A DNA stretch of 64,000 nucleotides from Chlorops oryzae (lineage: Eukaryota; Arthropoda; Insecta; Diptera; Chloropidae). The DNA lies in contig CM035808.1 of NCBI GenBank assembly GCA_020466095.1, forward strand, positions 38,786,395-38,850,394. Reading direction: 5' to 3'. Positions within the stretch are counted from its first letter, which is position 1, and each line of letters starts with the position of its first letter. This document shows positions 22,138-34,058 of this stretch, piece by piece. Below the pieces are notes generated by a model, which had not been told where the DNA came from, did not search any database, and was given only the letters and a program-made list of their open reading frames with translations. Made by a program: the position numbers and the translations under genes.

Positions 22138-25100
22138 ATGGCACAACCGCAATCTGCGCCAGCTCCTTCGCATTTGAGCTTGGTGGCTACGAACGACGAA
22201 GAGGCTATCAATTACGTCGAGAAGGAACTAGATCGAGTTATTGAGAAGTTTACAGCTATTCGAGAAAATGCAAGCGCCGAAATTAATGATGTGGCTGCCT
22301 TGCTTGAGGAGCTTATGCAGGCTTTGAACAAAGTGGAACGAGATATGGTAGGAACTATCAATACGAGCACACAGGTCGACACCGATATGGACATGGATGA
22401 CCCTAAGTAAGTGTTTCATTCTAATCATGTACCCAAGAAATTTTTTTTTTTCGCGAATGCGATTATGCGGCTTTTAAATCTATTGCACGGTTAGGGGTGG
22501 GTATATAAAGAAGCAGCAAGAACGACACCCTTATTTAGAAAATATGTACCTACATATGGAAGCGGCTCAGAAAAATGAAACCAGACGAAAAAAAATCAAA
22601 GTTGGTTTTTTTCGATATATTTTCAAGTAGAAAGAAAGCATATCTAAGTTATAGGAAATAGGAATTTTAAAAAACTAAAAGCCTTCTTTCGACATTCGCT
22701 TAAATATGGCAAGAAAACTTATTCCTAAAAGAAATGTAATTATTTTTATTTGAATGCAAACTTTTTTTACAATTTTGATAAATTACAATTCCTTTTCCTA
22801 AAAACAAATCAAAATTATAAACAAAAGTTATTTTCGTGCACATTTTTGGTCCACTTAAAACATACTAACTTTATAAGACGAAATATGCAAACTTTTTTTG
22901 TTATTGTATATATAATAAATAAAACTGGCATAGTCAATAGGTGAAATGTTTTTTAACATTTCTGGTCTACTTTTTGATTCCAAGTCATATGGTCAAATAT
23001 GTTGCTTTACCTAGTCAAAGTGATTGTCCAACATATGTAACGTTATAAGTCATTTTGGCAATCGAGCGCATTAGAGAAGTTTAATACTTTAATAACTATT
23101 ATTGTATTATAGCAATCACTGAGCAAGACTGAGAAAAATAAAACATATAGCTTGTTTACCGAAATGCTGTAAGTATGGGCAAAGGGAATGAAAAATTTAA
23201 CCCCACTAGCCAAATTCCGACCTAAAGCTGCAATCAATCATGGCATAAGACGGCATAACAGAACATAACATAAGCGCTTTTTGAGTAGTCAGTGAAGACA
23301 TAAGAAAACATAAGAGCAAAGAAGAGGCTATGTTGCAATTTGCGCACGTTGCGGAAAAGGGGAAAAAATTATTTCCGCAATTTCTCAAGAAATAATTAAA
23401 AAACGCTTGTAAATCAGTTCGGGACATGCCGAAAAGTAATAAAATATTTTTTACTTTAATAACAAATTATATGCTTAATACTATTTTAATATATTACAAA
23501 ATTAGTAATTGTGGCTTTTCGAGATTTTCATAAAAAAGGCAAATGTTGCTGCTTTGGGAAGGAGCTGGCAGCACAAATTTGAATCAGCTGACTCTAACTT
23601 ACATAAGACGGCATAAGAAAAATCTGTTTTATACAGCTTCTTCTGTTCTGTTACGTTATGTTATGCCATAACTGACCACTTGCATACAACATGTATTGAA
23701 TAGATAGAACCAGCTGATTATGCTATGTTATGTTATTCCGTCTTATGCCATGAATGATTGCAGCTTAATCCTTCAAAACGGCGATACACGTGTACTTTTC
23801 CCAAATCCATTTCCAAAACTGTCATATTTTTGTACGAGTTTTACTGTGTTATTTACACTTCTTTTTATGTCATCCACTAAACAAAATTCGTACGGTACTA
23901 TTTTTGGCTTTTTTTATGTAAAATTATCGGATATGTTTTTTTTTTTTGGAAAAACACTGATTTAAAATTATTATTTTTTGTTCTCACATTTAGGGCCAAT
24001 ATTACCAAGCATATTTAAAAAAATTTTTAAAAATAAATTTCATTTTCAATATCGCAATTTTTTAAGCATCGAAATTTACGGCAGCACCGTCTACTTCCAG
24101 GGCTTGACAGCTGATTAGATCGTTATTTTTAAAAACGGAATTTATAAAGAGCCATTCTAAAGATTGTTTCGTACTCCAAATTGCTGCCCTGTGACTCCAC
24201 AGCTTTTAGTCCTCTCTATCGTATTGTGTTATTTCCACAACTGCATTTTTGTTGAAAATTATTTCTTTGAATTTTTCCAAACAGCTGGTTTTTGAAAATC
24301 GAACTCAAATATGATATCATATTTAAACGCAGTGCCGAGGTGATTTAAAATATTTTTAAAATTTTTTTAAAAATTGGAATGGTAAAAACAAAAACCGGAT
24401 TTTTGTTTTAAAAAATTCTTAAATATGCTTGGTAATATTGGCCCTAATAGTTATAGTTTTACTTTAATATTTTCTCTCGTTTTGACATTTAAAAACAGAT
24501 GTTTTGTGAACGCGTTGCCAACTTCTCACTTATTAACCAAAACAAATCATTTAGACATTGAGAAAACGAAATTGCTTAACCGACACTTTTAGTCATTCGA
24601 TTAGTTTAACTGCCGGTTAGTTAATCTAGACTTTAACCGGACATTCAGAAAACGGGCCTAGTTCTGAGAAAGTACAGTGTTGCCAGGTAGCTCCCCCTAA
24701 AACTACTCCTTAACTCCCCCCAGATTCGAAATGTGCCCCCTAAAAAGTACAAAATTCAAAATGAAAAAAAGTAATTTGGAAAGAACAACAACAAATTTGA
24801 CAGATTTTCTATATCAAACACTATGAATTTCGCATATAATTTGTTTATACATACGTATATTTACATATCATAAACTCCTAAAATTCTCCTAGGAAAATTT
24901 TTCCCCCTAAACATGCCCCTAAAAATTTGTTCTCCCTAAACGGCCCCATAAAAGTAGGAAAAACCCCTAAATCTAGGGGGAAACCCCTAAAATGGCAACA
25001 CTGAGAAAGTATAAAAAATTGTTTATACAAGCAAAAAGCATGGCATACTACATGGTTTTTTTAAGAATGAATTTCAAGGCGTGTAATAATAAATTTTAAA

Positions 25101-28100
25101 AAGCACGCCAAGGTGTATTTAATGAGGTGATAGCAGTTCTGCAACAAATACAACTCGACAAAAACAACAGGGAGGTTTTTGTTGTGCCGAGTAGGTCCAA
25201 ATGTCAAATATGTTGTGAATACAGAAATTTTAATATCAACTAATAAATACAAAAACAAATTTTGATAAAAAAATATGACATTTAAAAAGGAAAATAATAT
25301 AATAAGAAGAAGACATATGTGCTACTGCTCGTGGTATTGTAAAACGGGGCGCAGCCGTGCAAAAAAAACCTTCATTTCTACAATTGTATCGAAAATATGT
25401 ATTCTGATTTTGAAATTTGATTTTCAGCAGGGTTCGTATTTGAACACTCATGTTCAGATCATGTTAAAAATCAAAATGTACGTGTTCACAGTAAAATACT
25501 CTATGCTCATGAGTAGAGACTCCAAAAAATGTTAAATGATAAAGCCAAAAAATGTTAAGAAAATGTTAAATAAACATGCCGGAAAATGTTATGAAAAATG
25601 TTATATAGTGGAAAATATGTTAAAAAATGTAAAAACTTTCTACAAATATGGAAACTGGAAAAACTCACAATGACAACAAAAAAATCTAATAAAAATAGCT
25701 TTTAATTTTCTTTATTTATTTCATCATTTAAAAAGCTATTAAATTGAATAATATTTAACATTGATATATGTGCATCTGTTAGATTGTGACGTTTGTCGGA
25801 CAAAATGCTTCGGTAAATGGAAAAAGAACGTTCAACATGCACAGATGTGAGTGGTGAATACTTTGAATAAAAACAAATATTTCTATGTCAGAAATTAGCA
25901 TGAAAAGAAGATTTGCAAAAACCTTAGCGTTTGTCAGAGACATGGTGTTTGAATTTCACTTGCTTACTGATTTTCGCTGAACCTCGACAACAGTTTAAAA
26001 CAATGGTAGACATATGTTAACAAGTACTGGACTAATATTCCAATATCAGGGGAATTTTTCTCTCTACTCGCTGAGCACCAACGCAAAACTATAAAACAAA
26101 TTCAGTTAAAAATCAGCGGAAAACGGTAAAATGCTGCTAGATTTTCAGATAACCGCAATGATGCATTTTTCTCCGCTGCCTTCAAAATCTTCAAAATCTG
26201 CTAGATCTACTAGCATCTGCTGAATTGGCATCACTGATCTATGCGTCTAATGTGTCAGCTGTTCAGCAAGACAAAACAAGAGCTATTCTGTTTGCAGGGT
26301 TAGAAAATAAAGTAGTTTTACAATGTACAGCGTTGAATAATTCGGTATTTTTACGTTTTGCTCAATTTTATGTATAGAGTTTTTCAGCAAAGTGGATAAA
26401 AATGTTAAAAAATGTTAAAAAAATGTTAAATAGAAAAATAGCCAGAAAATGTTAAAAAAAATGTTTTAACATTTTAACATTTTTTGGAGTCTCTACTCAT
26501 GAGCAAAGTATTCCGATAAAATACATGACTTATAATGCGCATAATTATGTTTCGTAAATCTTATACATATATTGAACATGTTCGATCGCGAAGTGTTCAG
26601 TTCACACAGCAAATGTTCATGTTCATAAAAGATTCTATTTTGAGCACAGTGTGCTTTATGCGTTCAATCTTCAGACGATTTCATATTCAATTCATGCTCA
26701 TGTTCAGCTCAAACAGAAAGTATTCTTTACTGAATAAAAAAATTTTATTAAAAAATGAAAGGTACGAGTCTATACTTTCAATTTATACAAATAAAATCAC
26801 CTTCTAATACCTCTTCTGTAAGTAACATCGATTTGAATTTCAAACGCCACTCGCAATATTTCATAAAAATGCTCAATAATACAAAAAATGGGGCATACTT
26901 TTAGGGTTTACGTAATTAAAACATGGAATGATTTATAAATGAAACTTTATTTTTGTTTACGAATATGTAGGCGTAACAAAATTTAATGACATGCTTAGAG
27001 ATTATATTAAATTTTATCGTTTATAGTTCATATTAACATGAGTCTAACGATGGGAATACATCAAGGCATTTTTTTTTTCAAGCCCACAAACTGTTGCGGA
27101 TAATACTGGCGTCAGTGAAGAACTTATCGATCGATTCAGAATAATTCTATAAATTATTACATGTGCCGAAAAAATATATAGTGACAAGTTCCAATCCTAT
27201 ACGATGGGCACTGCAAAATTGTTTGTACAAAAATATAGTTAGTACTATATGCCTGTCACTGTGCACAAGGTACTAATGCATGGTAAGGCTATAATGGATG
27301 CTGCTGTATTGCCAATAGGAATGCTTTCAGAGGAAGCCGAGGAAGCCAGAAACAAAGATTACAGGAAGTATCGATTAATGTTTTCGAGAAAGTGTGATCG
27401 AATTGCCACCAATACTGATGTATTCAACATACTTGTTATAAGTTCTGATCCTTACATAAGTAGCATTAGGCGTCACTCGAACAAAATTTCCTTAGATTTA
27501 GATCCCGTTGTTGAAGATATGGTGCTTGAATAATATTACAAATTAAAAACATCATTATTTGGCGTCCATTCAAAAGCATTAAAAAGGTTCCATAGCTTTA
27601 TTTAACATCAATTTCTTTCTATGGCTCACTTTATCTTGGCATGCTTTACTAGAAAAGCGGAATGCATTTGCGATATTTTCGGTGATTTTGAAGGCTAACA
27701 TCGTTCGCGGAAGGCTGTTGAGGGTATTATCTTCATTTGAATGGAGACAACCAATGTTTAAGCTTTTAGAAAAAATTAAAATTCTTTAATTTTTGTATAA
27801 TAAAATTCCATATGATGCTAGATAGGAAATAATAACATGTAAAATCTACAATTTTCGATGGGCGTTAAACCCAAAGTAGGCGTGGCAGCCCCAATATTTT
27901 TAGCTTTTTTTCGGGGAGAACTCAATTAAGAAGTGTCCCGAATTTCAAGTCCCCCTAGGTCCCAAAGTAAAAATTTTGACTTGTGCACTTATATGGGAAT
28001 TGGGCGTGGCAGTGGGCAGATTTCCAAGATTTTTCCAAAATATCTTAATTTAACTCACAGGAGTGTTTCTGCAAAATTTCAATGCTCTACGACCACTTCT

Positions 28101-29812
28101 TCTATTTTTTCCCAAAAAATATATGGAGCGGCCCCACTGTGCGCTATAGCGTTAAACATATATCGCACCCTGGCAACTAAAGTGACACAACTCAAAATTT
28201 AAGGTTTTCGAGTTATGCTATGAATCTTGTTCCTTAGTCACCTGTCTACCTGCAGGAAAAATTCCATTCCGTGTTTCCTATTATAAAAGGCCGAAAAAAG
28301 CCGTAATGCCTTTCTTCTTCCTTTGATTGACACTGCGACGCATTTTGTTTTTTGCGTTTTCTGAAAAATGAGAAATTTTGAGTTGTGTCTCTTTAGTTGC
28401 CGGGGTGCGATATGTCTAAAAACGTGTTGAAAACGAAAAAAAAAAACAAAACAAGTAAACAAAATTTCAAATTTTGCATGGTGGTTTTTGAGTTATGATG
28501 AAAAAACGAGTATTTATTATGCATGAGCCGCGACCATATGCAAAGGCAGAAAATCATTTTGTTCGTCTGTTCAACTTAAATATCAAACATTGCGAAATAT
28601 TAATGAAAACTATAAAATATTCTTTACTATATGTTTTGTCTCCATAGAAGCAATTCATGTGTTGGAGGTGAGGCAGAAATGCAAGTGGAAATGGAACGTA
28701 TGTTTGAAGACAATTAGAAATTGTATCCTTTGTTTCATGAAGTTTTTATAATTACAGCAACCCCTCCACGCTTAACTGAACGCCAAATTGAAATCATTAC
28801 TGAAACTTTGCAGAAAATGAATGAACGTCTGCAGAAATTATCTACGGAGCATCGTGATCTTCATTCTTGCGTTTCAAAAGTTGGCAAAATGATTGATCGT
28901 AATTACGAATCGGATTTTTCGGCTATACTTCGTGTTGACGCATTTCAAGACGAAGAGAATTTAATGTTGCTCAATAAAGAAATGGCCAAACATTATTGCC
29001 GACAGGGAATGGATGATGTCGCGCGTCTTCTAATCAAGGAGTCTAAAATGCCAGAAGATGTGGCACAAGAAGTTTTCGATTCGGAAAGTAGCTTTGCAGA
29101 AATCTATTCTATTTGGAAAGGAATACAACAGCAGGAATTGCGACCAGCATTAGACTGGACTAAACGTCACTCCAAAGATCTAGCAGCGAAGAATTCCCAT
29201 TTGGAATTTAAATTGCATCGTTTAGCATTTCTACAGATTATTTCACGTGGCATCAGCTCACAGGGCGAAGCTATAGCTTATGCCCGTTCTAACTTCGGTA
29301 ATTTTATCGACAAATTTGCCAATGAAATACCGAATTTGATGGGTTGTTTCATTTATTTGCCTGTTGGTATTGAGAATTCGCCATATAAGCATTTATTAAC
29401 ACCAGAAGCTTGGACAGAAGCCTCATTCATTTTCATGAAAGATGCATGCAATGCTCTTGGTATAAGCAAAAATTCAGCCCTTTCGGTAGTTATAAATGTT
29501 GGTTGCGTTGCCTTGCCGGCTTTGTTAAATATCAAACAAGTTATGATGGCACGTCAAGTCATAAGTATTTGGAATACTCGTGACGAGTTACCAATTGAAA
29601 TTGATTTAGAGCCAGAATATCGTTATCACTCGATTTTTGCTTGTCCGATTTTACGCCAGCAGACATCCGAGGATAATCCGCCGAAAAAGTTGACTTGCGG
29701 TCATGTTATCTCGAATGATGCTTTACATAAACTGAGTAATGGGCACATACTTAAGTGTCCCTATTGTCCTGTAGAACAAAATGCCGATGAAGCATTGCGC
29801 ATCTATTTTTAA
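22138..29812 (+). CDS. souji: RMND5/Souji, CTLH E3 ubiquitin ligase RING subunit
   Basis: One of the two RING-type subunits of the CTLH/GID ubiquitin ligase. In Drosophila the complex clears maternal RNA-binding proteins at the egg-to-embryo transition. Exons: 22138-22406, a 20-nt microexon 28648-28667, and 28758-29812, totalling 447 aa. The microexon is inferred. Exon 1 ends in phase 2 at a GTAAGT donor and exon 3 needs one prior base. The segment between tccatag and GTGAGG supplies exactly that. The N-terminus (YVEKELDRVIEKF) matches the RMND5 leader. The C-terminus has the divergent RING (C392, C410, H412, C430, C433; CPILRQQT...KLTCGHVIS...KCPYCP). AATAAA lies at 29923-29928. The 6.2 kb first intron is full of TEs. 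Confidence 0.92.
23226..23765. mobile_element. PIF/Harbinger-like MITE, TAA duplication
   Basis: A 540-bp element in the RMND5 intron. The ends AGCTGCAATCAATCATGG and CCATGAATGATTGCAGCT are flanked by TAA (23223-23225 and 23766-23768). Many 'acggcataa' motifs lie inside. The ends and TSD are similar in form to the Harbinger element at 60286-61532. Confidence 0.7.
23993..24444. mobile_element. TA-flanked MITE, GGGCCAATATTACC family
   Basis: A 452-bp element with ends GGGCCAATATTACCAAGC and GCTTGGTAATATTGGCCC. The arms continue for about 40 bp of A/T-rich sequence. It is flanked by TA on both sides. Confidence 0.7.
24675..25003 (-). mobile_element. hAT-type MITE, CAGTGTTGCCAG family, 8-bp TSD
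   Basis: A reverse-oriented copy of the 2703-2995 element, 329 bp. The ends are CAGTGTTGCCAGG and TGGCAACACTG, with a perfect duplication agaaagta (24667-24674 and 25004-25011). Confidence 0.85.
25109..25331. mobile_element. AAGGYGTATTT-family MITE, right end lost
   Basis: The left end CAAGGTGTATTTAATGAGG and the body match the 10952-11308 copy. After 'gtgctactgctc' the sequence changes, so the right terminus is missing. Confidence 0.65.
25514..26495. mobile_element. hAT-like element, TAGAGACTCC ends, 8-bp TSD
   Basis: A 982-bp element with ends TAGAGACTCCAAAAAATG and CATTTTTTGGAGTCTCTA, flanked by ctcatgag (25506-25513 and 26496-26503). The subterminal regions hold many tandem-like 'aaaatgttaaa' motifs, a layout seen at transposase-binding ends. 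No coding region was recognised. Confidence 0.8.
26753..26844 (+). repeat. Dispersed repeat shared with 33963-34055
   Basis: About 92 bp ('acgagtctatactttcaattt ... gtaacatcgatttgaattt') are nearly identical to 33963-34055. Nature unknown. Confidence 0.6.
27093..27533 (+). pseudogene. Degenerate transposon ORF fragment, family unassigned
   Basis: The open stretch 27249-27533 reads KVLMHGKAIMDAAVLPIGMLSEEAEEARNKDYRKYR...DVFNILVISSDPYISSI. The same frame extends upstream to about 27093 with at least two stops (TGVSEELIDRFRIIL...EKIYSDKFQSYTMGTAKLF). I recall similar C-terminal sequences in uncharacterised, TE-associated insect proteins, but I cannot name the superfamily. It lies in the RMND5 intron and is not functional. 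Confidence 0.5.
28157..28414. mobile_element. Inverted-repeat MITE, ATATCGCACC family
   Basis: About 45-bp arms (ATATCGCACCCTGGCAACT... and ...AGTTGCCGGGGTGCGATAT) enclose about 170 bp. No target duplication resolved. Confidence 0.6.
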
Positions 29813-30670
29813 GGACGGGTCTCATAGTTCATGAGAAAAATATATTCTATGTGAATGTCCGAAAGATCTACACTTTTTTTGTTTTTTAATTTTATTTTAA
29901 CTCAATTGAGCTTTATTTAAAGAATAAATTTAAGGTAATCGACTGTAACTAGCTGCATACTCTATAATATTCGCTTTAATTTAAATTTAAGTCTTGAATT
30001 TTTTTCTTTATTGAAATTAAAGATACATAGTAACCCTCAATGAAATTTTACTATTATTTAAAAGAATAGATTTGATTGTAAGTGTTTTGAGCAATAACCC
30101 AAATAGACAGCTATGATATTCATACAATGATTTCAAGGGATGCATGAAAATTGTCGACAATTTGATAACAATTCTAGTCCTCAAAATATGTTTTCAAAAC
30201 TACATCAAATTGACTTCATTGCACGATCTCATATCATGACATGAATAATGAATAATATGAGTATGAGGTCAATATGTAACCATATACTGAAATCATTATT
30301 TGCTCTCAAGTTGAGCACATTTTGTCCCTCATAAGCAACACATACTTTCAGCATCGTTTGAGTCATGCATGATGTCAAGATGATGCGAATATGTTGTATT
30401 TTGTCTATTTGGGAAGCATCATCTCAATCAGTATTTGAAATATTTAAAATTCAACGAATACTATTGTTCATTCTTTATAGTTCGATTTTACTGCATTTTA
30501 AGAGCTTTTTACGGGCAGTTTTAACAATTCTGTTTAGACGAAGAATAGCATTGCCCAAGCTACGTGCTCAAGCAATTGAAGTGCAACATTAACTTGAAAG
30601 ACGTAGAAAATGTGTCAGAAATTTTTAGACTTTCCACAATTGAGCAACATTCTGCGCACGGACCCCCCAA
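29813..30670. other. Intergenic RMND5/protease 1
   Basis: Contains the RMND5 poly(A) signal (29923-29928). No other gene or repeat recognised. Confidence 0.4.
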
Positions 30671-31539
30671 ATGCAACCGATACGAATAATTTGGATATAT
30701 TCTGGATTTTTTTTACTTCTAATTGGAATACTCGCCGATCGGCCTTTAAAGGCAGTAGGTCGTTTTGGAACAATGTGTTTTTCAACGTTTTGACAATTGT
30801 TTTCATTTAGAGAAAACGCATTGTTTCTGGTTTTGCAGCAACAGCGAAGCAGTTTCCCTGGCAGGTTGTTCTCAAAGAATCAAGGAACGGGCCACTACAT
30901 GGAGCTGGTACAGTTATATCAAGAAATTGGGTTTTAACGGCAGCACATTGTATTCATGGTTTGAGATCAATACATTTGGTATTTGGAACCAATTTCTGGA
31001 GAAATAGAAATGCATTGATTTTATTCTCTCAAGAACTACAAATACATCCACAATTCATAGCGGAGACTTTTCAAAATGATATTGGATTGATAAAGCTTAA
31101 AAGACCATTAAAATATAGCTCCACTATTCAACCAATTGCCCTAGTTTCGAAGGAAGATCAGAAAAACGATTTTGTTGAAGCACATGCTGTTATAACTGGT
31201 TTTGGCTACGTTCAACATGAAATTCCGAATCCAATTGGTGATTTATTACAAGCCCAAGTCATTATCATATCAAATGAAGAATGCGCCGAATCGTACAGTG
31301 AAATCATCACTAATTCAACATTATGCTCGTTAGGTGCAGATAATTCGAACCAAGCGATTTGTGATGGAGATTCTGGTGGACCGCTTATAACACGCGATAA
31401 TACGGGAAAAATAATTCAAATTGGTATAATCTCATTCAGTGCGGATGAATCTTGTGATGAAAATCATCCGTCTGCCTTTGCTAGAGTGTCTTCATATCTT
31501 GACTTCATTTCGCAAATGACGAATGCGACATTAAATTAA
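30671..31539 (+). CDS. Secreted S1 serine protease 1 (chymotrypsin fold)
   Basis: A secreted digestive-type protease. Two exons, 30671-30754 and 30811-31539 (56-nt intron, phase 0), give 270 aa. Exon 1 is a signal peptide (hydrophobic core IIWIYSGFFLLLIGILA) and exon 2 opens with the activation site RKR/IVSGF. The catalytic triad is H74 (LTAAHC), D118 (NDIGLIK) and S216 (GDSGGP). The residue six before the catalytic serine is Ala, not the trypsin Asp, so specificity is not tryptic. The usual cysteine paired with the one next to the active His (chymotrypsin Cys42) is replaced (HGAGTV), so that disulfide is lost. AATAAA lies at 31561. It is a tandem paralogue of the gene at 32478 and has the same length and intron position. 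Confidence 0.9.
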
Positions 31540-32477
31540 GATAAAAAAAAAACCGTTTCAAATAAAATGTATTTATTTTTATCTGTGACGGATGATTTCG
31601 AAAATGTTTTTTAAACCAAACAATAATAGTCAATCGTTAACTGGACTTAATTTTCAAGAGATATTCACTGAAAACAATAAGTCAACCAGAAGTTATAAGC
31701 TAACTTATCCCACTAAAATTTAACATGAGGAGGGAACATATCCCCTTAATTGTTTCGTTGTCTACATCACTGTCGGCTATGTTTAGAACATTTGGCAATC
31801 TGCATGGAATAATATTTTGTATACAAGGTATTTTTTATTTAAACAGGTGATGGCAATTTAATTTTTGAATCTCATTTTTAACACTTTTTATTCACCACAG
31901 AATTTTTTATTTGAATTTGAAAAAATATATACATAAACCAATTATATGACTTATTGAAATACGGGTTCTTGTTTCAGTTCAGCTAAATCAGACGACGTTC
32001 AATCGCATTAAGTCTCGGTTTGACGACATTACCAAATAAAAGAATTCCGTCAGAAAGATATTTTTTGTTTAAATAAAAAATTTTATTACTTCTTAAAAGC
32101 CTTGACTTATTTATTTTTAAGACAAATTCGATCATAATTACTACGAAAATATTTCAGTTCCGGGAAATGCTGGTTCAGCTGCCATTAATTTTCATGATAA
32201 GGAGAAATAGTTTATGAATGAAAAAAGACGAACGGCCGACGCAACGAGATATTTATAATTAACTCATAATCAAGGTATTACAGAGAAATTTTATATAAAA
32301 TATGTCAACGAAAAACGTCATGAAAAATTTATAATTTATCTTATCAAGACTAAAAAAAGAACGAACAGGAATGTGATATTTAAAGTGCTTTCCAAATTCG
32401 ATTGCCGAGCATAAGAAATTATCGTATGCAGTCCAAAGGTAGTCCTCTTGCAAACTAAAATGGAATTTAGCAGTGAC
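31540..32477. other. Intergenic between the two proteases
   Basis: AT-rich. It holds the protease 1 poly(A) signal and the upstream region of protease 2. Confidence 0.4.
32337..32346 (+). promoter_or_regulatory. Tandem GATA-type sites upstream of protease 2
   Basis: TTATCTTATC, two adjacent TTATC motifs about 130 nt before the start codon. GATA factors drive midgut protease genes in flies, so this placement is plausible, but the motif is short and this is inference. Confidence 0.3.
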
Positions 32478-33348
32478 ATGGGAACTTGTAAATATAAAAT
32501 GCTCCTGTACGCTTTTCTTGGTGTACTTGCGGCGGGACATACTTTCGGCCTTAAATATGTAAGTTATTTAAACGAATACGAAATTTCATGATTCGCCCGT
32601 AATTGCTTATCTTCAGGAACATCGTATAATTTCGGGTAGTAGGGCTGTCGACGGTCAATTTCCTTGGCAGGTGATATTGAAGAAATCTGAATTGCACGAT
32701 CTACTCTGCGGCGGTTCTATTATTCATCGCTATTATGTTTTAACAGCTGGCCATTGTACATATGGTTTGAGCACGATTTATATGATATTTGGCTCCGTAT
32801 TACTGAAAAATCTCAAGGCACTCAGTATGACATCAAATGAAATAATCATTCATTCAAACTACGATGAAAAAACTCTAAAAAATGATGTCTCGTTGATCAA
32901 ACTTCCGACACCATTAGAATTTACACGAATTGTTCAGCCGATCTTATTGGTACCCAAAGCAGAAGCAGCAAACAGTTTTCTGGGAGCAACTGCCATTGTC
33001 GCAGGATTCGGCATAACGAATGATGAATATTTGGATTTTTCAAACAGCCTGCGGTACGCTCAGGTTTTAATCATAGATAATAATGTTTGTACTGCGATTT
33101 TTGGCTCCGAAGTCGTTACAAAATCGACAATCTGCGCAAAGGGAGCTCAAAATAGCAAGGAATCGATATGCAGTGGAGACTCTGGTGGCCCTCTTATAGC
33201 AAGCGATTCCAGTGGGAAGTTCATGCAAATCGGAATAAGTTCATTTGTGGCCCAGGATGCTTGCAGCGAAGGATTCCCATCTGGATATATTCGACTGACA
33301 TCGTTCTTAGATTTCATAACTCAAATCACGGGGCTAATATCAAGCTGA
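32478..33348 (+). CDS. Secreted S1 serine protease 2 (chymotrypsin-like)
   Basis: The paralogue of the gene at 30671. Exons 32478-32558 and 32617-33348 (58-nt intron, phase 0) give 270 aa. Exon 1 encodes a signal peptide (MLLYAFLGVLAAGHTFG). Exon 2 starts EHR/IISGS, the activation cleavage point. The triad is H73 (LTAGHC, with Gly where Ala is usual), D117 (NDVSLIK) and S216 (GDSGGP). Cys58, the equivalent of chymotrypsin Cys42, is present (LLCGGS), unlike in its neighbour. The residue six before the catalytic serine is Ser, as in chymotrypsin. A role in the gut lumen is inferred from family and size; no clip or other regulatory domain is present. Confidence 0.92.
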
Positions 33349-34058
33349 AGACGTTCATCATTTTAAAGTTGGAGTAAACAAAAATGGAAAATCTCTTTTA
33401 TTTTAAATGTCAATAAGACTTATATTGTTGTTTTTTTTCCAAAGTGGATCGATATTTAAGCATTATACTCTCAAGTAAAGACTCAAGATCATATAGAACT
33501 ATAGGTCTAACTCTTCTTCCTAACCACTGCAATGTGTTAGAGCTACGCTGCACAGTGGGGCATCGGTGGAAAAAGAGGATTTTTGAACTTTTGAATTTAA
33601 ATATTTTAATGATCCACTTTTGCAAAGAAATATTTGGATATGAGGAATTCAACATTCTTTATTATGAAAATTGAATTTTTTATTTAAAAAAAACTAACAA
33701 AAGTCAAGGGAAAGTTATTCAATAAATTTCAGATTAAAATTGTAGTCCAAATAGAGAACATTTTTTATGTGAAAATCCGAAGCTATTGCCTTTGTTTTAT
33801 TTTTTGGTGGAAATATAGCAATTACTCTTTCATTAAAAAAAAAATTATTAAAATTGGAAAAGTAGAATAATTATTATGATTTGCCAGAAATTAGAGTGAA
33901 AAATATCAGCTTCTCATTTTTTGTTGGAAAAAAACTTTATGTGCTTTGCCCTCTTACTATATAAAAATGAAAGTTACGAGTCTATACTTTCAATTTAAAC
34001 AAAAAAATTCACCTAATACCTTTTCTGTAAGTAACATCGATTTGAATTTCAAAAGTCC
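33349..34058. other. Intergenic with repeat fragments
   Basis: 33490-33551 is an end fragment of the CATATAG family (CATATAGAACTATAGGTC... to 'gagctacgctgc'). 33963-34055 is the second copy of the 26.75 kb repeat. No gene. Confidence 0.5.

Noticed and set aside
27249..27533. 94-codon ORF in the RMND5 intron as a host gene
   Set aside because: The same frame continues upstream with stops and the content looks transposon-derived.
30365..30592. 75-codon ORF as the first exon of protease 1
   Set aside because: The signal-peptide exon at 30671-30754 splices in phase 0 and matches the paralogue's layout, which makes this ORF unnecessary.
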